Assembly (NCBI GenBank): GCA_000023185.1
Contig: CP001622.1
Span: forward strand, 4,316,501 to 4,380,500
DNA length: 64,000 nucleotides
Direction of reading: 5' to 3'
Source of the DNA: Rhizobium leguminosarum bv. trifolii WSM1325
GTDB lineage: Bacteria; Pseudomonadota; Alphaproteobacteria; Rhizobiales; Rhizobiaceae
Shown here: piece after piece, positions 60,890 to 64,000 of the stretch
How positions within the stretch are numbered: position 1 is the first letter of the stretch
How the letters are laid out: each line of letters begins with the position of its first letter
Position numbers and translations under genes: made by a program
Notes under the pieces: model-generated
The model's database searches: none
The model's input: only the letters and a program-made list of their open reading frames with translations
Told to the model about the DNA's origin: nothing

Positions 60890-61059
60890 TTCGAACTCCA
60901 CGTCATTTTGTATAGCAGAGACATATTTCCTGCTTCACCGGCTTGGCAAGCGCAGCATCGTCGCAGCTTGGGTGTACAGACTGTCTCCACAAAAGCGGCC
61001 TCACGCCGGCGTCGAAGCAGGATAATAAACCGTTTAGTCAATCGCTCGGGGAGTTGCGC

Positions 61060-62020
61060 ATGCTGGTGAACGGAAAATGGACGGAAGACTGGCAGCCCGT
61101 TCAGGCAAAGGACGAAAAGGGCGGCTTCGTCCGCCAGACCTCAAGTTTCCGCAATTGGGTGACCCGGGATGGCAGCGCCGGGCCGACTGGCGAAGGCGGC
61201 TTTGCAGCCAGGGCCGGCCGCTACCATCTTTATGTCGCATATATCTGCCCCTGGGCCTCACGTACCCTGATCGGCCGCAAGCTCAAGGGCCTGGACGACG
61301 TCATCTCCGTCTCGGTCGTTGAACCGCTGCTGGGCAAGCAGGGCTGGCGCTTCGGCGATTATCCCGGCGCGACGAAGGATCACGTCAACGGCGTAACCTA
61401 TATGCATGAAATCTATACCGGGGCAGCACCCGATTTCACCGGCCGGGCGACCGTGCCGGTTCTCTGGGACAGAGAGAGAAAGGCCATCGTCAACAATGAA
61501 TCCGCCGATATCCTGCGTATGCTGAACAGCGGCTTCGGTGGTCTGGCAAAAAAATCCGATCGATCTTTACCCGGCGGAGAGACGCACCGAGATCGATGCT
61601 TTCAACGATCGCATCTATCCCGATCTCAACAACGGCGTCTACCGCGCCGGTTTCGCCACCACGCAGATCGCCTATGAAGAGGCTTTTGCCGATGTTTTTT
61701 CCTGCCTCGACTGGGTCGAGCGGCAATTCGAGGGCCGGTCTTTTCTGTTCGCCGATCATCCCACCGAGAGCGATATCCGGCTTTTCGTAACGCTGGTGCG
61801 CTTCGACGTCGCCTATCACGGCATCTTCAAATGCAATCTGCGCCGGCTTTCCGACTATGCCAAGCTGCGCGCTTTCTGCCGCCGCATGCTGGATTGGCCG
61901 GGCATCGGTGAAACGGTGAACCTCGATCATATCAAGCGCGGCTACTATTCGATCGAAAGCCTCAATCCGACGAAGATCATTCCCTCCGGCCCGGATCTGA
62001 CGGAAATTTTTAGAGCATGA
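61060..62020 (+). pseudogene. Glutathionyl-hydroquinone reductase, frameshifted
   Basis: A Xi-class glutathione transferase (YqjG/ECM4 type), which reduces glutathionyl-quinones. The N-terminal part reads continuously from ATG 61060 (GGGGAG upstream) and includes the catalytic YICPWASRTLIGRK and the thioredoxin fold. The reading frame breaks at a run of seven A, 61548-61554. After it the helical C-terminal domain continues in the next frame (NPIDLYPAERRTEIDAFND to the stop at 62020). Removing one A would restore a single protein of about 319 residues of normal length. Either sequencing error, slippage-based switching, or a recent loss. The 3' end runs into a rhizobial palindrome. Confidence 0.85.
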
Positions 62021-62057
62021 TGCCGAAAGATACGGGCGGTTTTCGGCAGAAAATCAT
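62012..62057. repeat. Rhizobial intergenic palindrome, family C (partial)
   Basis: Begins AGAGCATGATGCCGAAA and contains the inner pair GCCGAAA / TTTTCGGC, an element type found between genes in Rhizobium. Its left end holds the stop codon of the reductase. Confidence 0.6.
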
Positions 62058-62065
62058 CCGAATCG

Positions 62066-62099
62066 CGGCAAAGCCGTACCGCTTCCCGGCAAAGCCGTA
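62066..62099. promoter_or_regulatory. Tandem palindromic operator candidate
   Basis: CGGCAAAGCCGTA occurs at 62066-62078 and again at 62087-62099, exactly 21 bases (two helical turns) apart. Each copy contains the palindrome CGGC-AAA-GCCG. The pair lies 66-99 bases before the FAH-family gene. Confidence 0.6.
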
Positions 62100-62164
62100 A
62101 TGACACCGATGAATAATTCGTTCATAGGTGGCTGCAAATCCGTTTTCGATGAGGAGGAAATTCC

Positions 62165-63007
62165 ATGAAGCTGATGCGTGTTGGCGAAGCAGGCAGTGAA
62201 AAACCAGCACTTCTCGATGCCGATGGCAAGATCCGCGATCTCTCCGGTCATGTCGCCGATATCGGCGGTGAAGCGATCGGACCGGCAGGCCTTGCAAAGA
62301 TAGCGGCGATCGATCCGAAGAGCCTTCCGGAAATCGCACCCGGCCGCATCGGCGCCTGCGTCGCGGGCACTGGCAAGTTCATCTGCATCGGCTTGAATTA
62401 TTCGGATCATGCTGCCGAAACCGGTGCGACCGTGCCGCCCGAGCCGATCATCTTCATGAAAGCGACATCCGCAATCGTTGGACCGAACGACAATGTCGTC
62501 ATTCCCCGCGGTTCGGAAAAGACCGATTGGGAAGTTGAGCTCGGCGTCGTCATCGGCAAAACCGCCAAATATGTGACGGAAGCCGAAGCGCTGGATTATG
62601 TCGCCGGTTATTGCGTCTCCAATGACGTTTCCGAGCGCGCTTTCCAGACCGAGCGGTCTGGTCAGTGGACCAAGGGCAAATCCTGCGACACCTTTGGCCC
62701 GATCGGCCCCTGGCTCGTGACCAAGGACGAAATTGCCGAACCGCAGAACCTCGGCATGTGGCTGACGGTCAACGGCCAGAAGATGCAGAACGGCTCGTCG
62801 AAAACGATGGTTTACGGGGTTGCGTTTCTCGTCTCCTACCTCAGCCAGTTCATGTCGCTGCATCCCGGTGACGTGATCTCCACCGGCACGCCTCCGGGCG
62901 TCGGCATGGGCCTCAAGCCGCCGCGTTATCTCAAGGCCGGCGACGTGGTCGAACTCGGCATCGAAGGTCTCGGCACGCAGAAGCAGACTTTCGTAGCGGA
63001 TCGTTAA
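62165..63007 (+). CDS. Fumarylacetoacetate hydrolase family protein
   Basis: A 280-residue enzyme of the FAH superfamily (2-keto-4-pentenoate hydratase / ureidoglycolate-lyase-like / acylpyruvate hydrolase). The metal ligands include E123 and E125 of WEVELGVVIG, with NYSDHAAETG before it and NDVSERAFQ and STGTPPGVG after. The C-terminus GDVVELGIEGLG is typical. The substrate cannot be read from sequence; the N-terminal DRTG-type positions resemble those of ureidoglycolate lyases and 2-keto-acid hydrolases. A tandem operator candidate lies upstream, suggesting control by a local or global regulator. Confidence 0.88.
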   Translation: MKLMRVGEAGSEKPALLDADGKIRDLSGHVADIGGEAIGPAGLAKIAAIDPKSLPEIAPGRIGACVAGTGKFICIGLNYSDHAAETGATVPPEPIIFMKATSAIVGPNDNVVIPRGSEKTDWEVELGVVIGKTAKYVTEAEALDYVAGYCVSNDVSERAFQTERSGQWTKGKSCDTFGPIGPWLVTKDEIAEPQNLGMWLTVNGQKMQNGSSKTMVYGVAFLVSYLSQFMSLHPGDVISTGTPPGVGMGLKPPRYLKAGDVVELGIEGLGTQKQTFVADR

Positions 63008-63049
63008 TAACGCTTCCTGCTGAGAAACTTAAGTTTTCAGGTCGATTAT

Positions 63050-63080
63050 GATGCCGGAGATCAATTCTCCGGCATTTTTT
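63050..63080 (+). terminator. Rho-independent terminator after the FAH-family gene
   Basis: A perfect ten-base stem ATGCCGGAGA / TCTCCGGCAT followed by a T run. A second imperfect palindrome, CTGAGAAACTT / AAGTTTTCAG, lies just before it at 63019-63039. Confidence 0.88.
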
Positions 63081-63100
63081 GTGTGGGTCTGGTTCGTCAA

Positions 63101-63115
63101 TGTTGCTGTGCAACA
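63101..63115. promoter_or_regulatory. Palindrome upstream of phaZ, possible PhaR site
   Basis: TGTTGC-TGT-GCAACA, a perfect six-base inverted repeat with a three-base centre, 97 bases before the phaZ start. PhaR/AniA repressors of PHB genes bind TGC-N3-GCA type sites in other alphaproteobacteria, so a role in PHB-responsive control is plausible but unproven. Confidence 0.45.
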
Positions 63116-63211
63116 AAAAACTGTTAGTCTGCGCTACGTGCCCGCGTTACGAAAAGAGTCGATGCCTTTCAATCGGTGTTATCTTTTCGATAGAGAAAGG
63201 TGGCGCCTTCC

Positions 63212-64000
63212 ATGTTTTATCAGCTTTATGAATTGAACCATGCCGCCATGGCGCCGTTTCGCGCCGCGGCAGATATCATGCGATTTGCCTATGCCAATCC
63301 GCTGAATCCGTTCTCCCATACGCCGTTCGGCCGGACGATGGCGGCAAGTCTCGAAATGTTCGAACGCACGACGCGCCGCTATGGCAAGCCGGAATTCGGA
63401 TTGAAGCAGACGACGATCGGTGAAAAGACGGTTTCCGTCCGCGAAGAGGTTGTCTGGTCGCGACCCTTCTGCAATCTTCTGCATTTCGCCCGCGGTATTC
63501 CAGCCGCCCGCGGCAATGACCCACGCATCCTGATCGTCGCGCCGATGTCCGGCCACTATGCCACGCTGCTGCGCGGCACGGTCGAGGCGCTGCTGCCGAG
63601 TGCCGATATCTACATCACCGACTGGATCGACGCTCGCATGGTGCCGATGACGGAAGGCACGTTCGATTTCGACGATTACGTCGACTACGTCATCGAGATG
63701 CTGCATTTCCTCGGTCAGGACACGCATGTCATCGCCGTCTGTCAGCCTTCCGTTCCGGTGCTGGCAGCCGCTGCCGTGATGGAGGAAGCCAGGGATCCGC
63801 TTTCGCCGGCGTCGATGACGCTGATGGGCGGCCCGATCGACACGCGCATCAACCCGACGGCGGTCAATAAGCTCGCCCAGGAGCGGTCGCTGCAGTGGTT
63901 CTCCGACAACGTCATCATGAACGTGCCCTGGCCGCAGCCGGGCTTCATGCGCCCGGTCTATCCGGGATTCCTGCAGCTTTCGGGCTTCATGTCGATGAAT
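63212..64000 (+). CDS. phaZ: Intracellular polyhydroxybutyrate depolymerase, 5' part
   Basis: The first 263 residues of PhaZ, which mobilises stored PHB granules in the cytoplasm; the gene runs off the window and is normally ~400-430 residues. MFYQLYELNHAAMAPFRAAA and the ILIVAPMSGHYATLLRGTVE segment are typical of the intracellular family. The nucleophile is a cysteine (C177 in VCQPSVP) in place of the serine of the lipase box, as in Ralstonia-type intracellular depolymerases. ATG 63212 follows GAAAGG about 14 bases upstream. A symmetric palindrome in the promoter may be a PhaR operator. Confidence 0.92.
   Translation, partial: MFYQLYELNHAAMAPFRAAADIMRFAYANPLNPFSHTPFGRTMAASLEMFERTTRRYGKPEFGLKQTTIGEKTVSVREEVVWSRPFCNLLHFARGIPAARGNDPRILIVAPMSGHYATLLRGTVEALLPSADIYITDWIDARMVPMTEGTFDFDDYVDYVIEMLHFLGQDTHVIAVCQPSVPVLAAAAVMEEARDPLSPASMTLMGGPIDTRINPTAVNKLAQERSLQWFSDNVIMNVPWPQPGFMRPVYPGFLQLSGFMSMN

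Noticed and set aside
61548..61554. Programmed -1 frameshifting at the A7 run
   Set aside because: The two halves are related by a +1 (or -2) shift, not -1, so the usual A-AAA-AAA mechanism would not join them.
61538..62020. The second half of the hydroquinone reductase as an independent gene
   Set aside because: It begins mid-domain and continues the upstream half's fold; no ribosome site lies at its first ATG.

Overview
This 64 kb window is a stretch of alphaproteobacterial chromosome, most likely from the Rhizobium leguminosarum/etli group. The evidence is a GC-rich, densely packed coding style; a candidate lipid A 1-phosphatase (LpxE type); a very large NAD-dependent glutamate dehydrogenase; an intracellular PHB depolymerase; a TrcR/DUF1013 regulator; short intergenic palindromes of rhizobial type; and an oriC-like region beside hemE. 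I saw no rRNA, tRNA, insertion sequence, prophage or CRISPR array. Almost all genes are housekeeping genes.

Layout. 1-2.6 kb: end of leuD, an opposing serine/threonine dehydratase, and leuB. 2.8-5.6 kb: PAP2 phosphatase (probable lpxE) bracketed by two copies of a short palindrome, then an MFS symporter with a large extra domain. 5.8-10.2 kb: an ABC permease/ATPase/DUF3299 operon resembling zinc-responsive Zrg systems, lying downstream of a PHO-box-controlled alkaline phosphatase. 10.3-16 kb: asd, lytic transglycosylase, diguanylate cyclase, carbonic anhydrase, pyridoxal kinase. 16.3-24.2 kb: NAD-glutamate dehydrogenase, UMF1-family transporter, purH. 24.4-29 kb: heparinase-like protein, rsmB, htpX, SDHAF4-like protein. 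29-35.9 kb: acsA, trcR, an isolated flagellin, prpE, and a PLP homeostasis protein. 36-40.3 kb: leuS-lptE-holA.

40.4-53.3 kb is the replication-origin neighbourhood. hemE-hemJ, rho, mnmE-mnmG-rsmG and parA-parB all point left. The dikinase regulator, maf, aroE, coaE and dnaQ all point right. Between hemE and the dikinase regulator lies a 401 bp non-coding region with an AT-rich tract, a consensus DnaA box, degenerate DnaA boxes and GANTC methylation sites: the predicted oriC. Five parS-like palindromes (one perfect) lie in the window; four are within 7 kb of this region and several are inside or across coding sequences.

53.3-64 kb: secB, fxsA, then a Tim44-like/MltA/Smr/XRE gene chain leading into gyrB, a nitroreductase, a DUF2218 protein, a glutathionyl-hydroquinone reductase gene broken by one extra A in a seven-A run, a fumarylacetoacetate-hydrolase-family enzyme with two tandem palindromic operator candidates, and the 5' part of phaZ running off the end.

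No wholly new multi-gene system stands out. The strongest second-look items are the oriC/parS architecture, the phoA-linked Zrg-like ABC operon, the MFS protein with a ~185-residue soluble insertion, the frameshifted reductase, and several unassigned operator-like repeats (before the glutamate dehydrogenase, trcR, phaZ and FAH-family genes). No sequence search or computation was run: family assignments rest on visible motifs, length and context.
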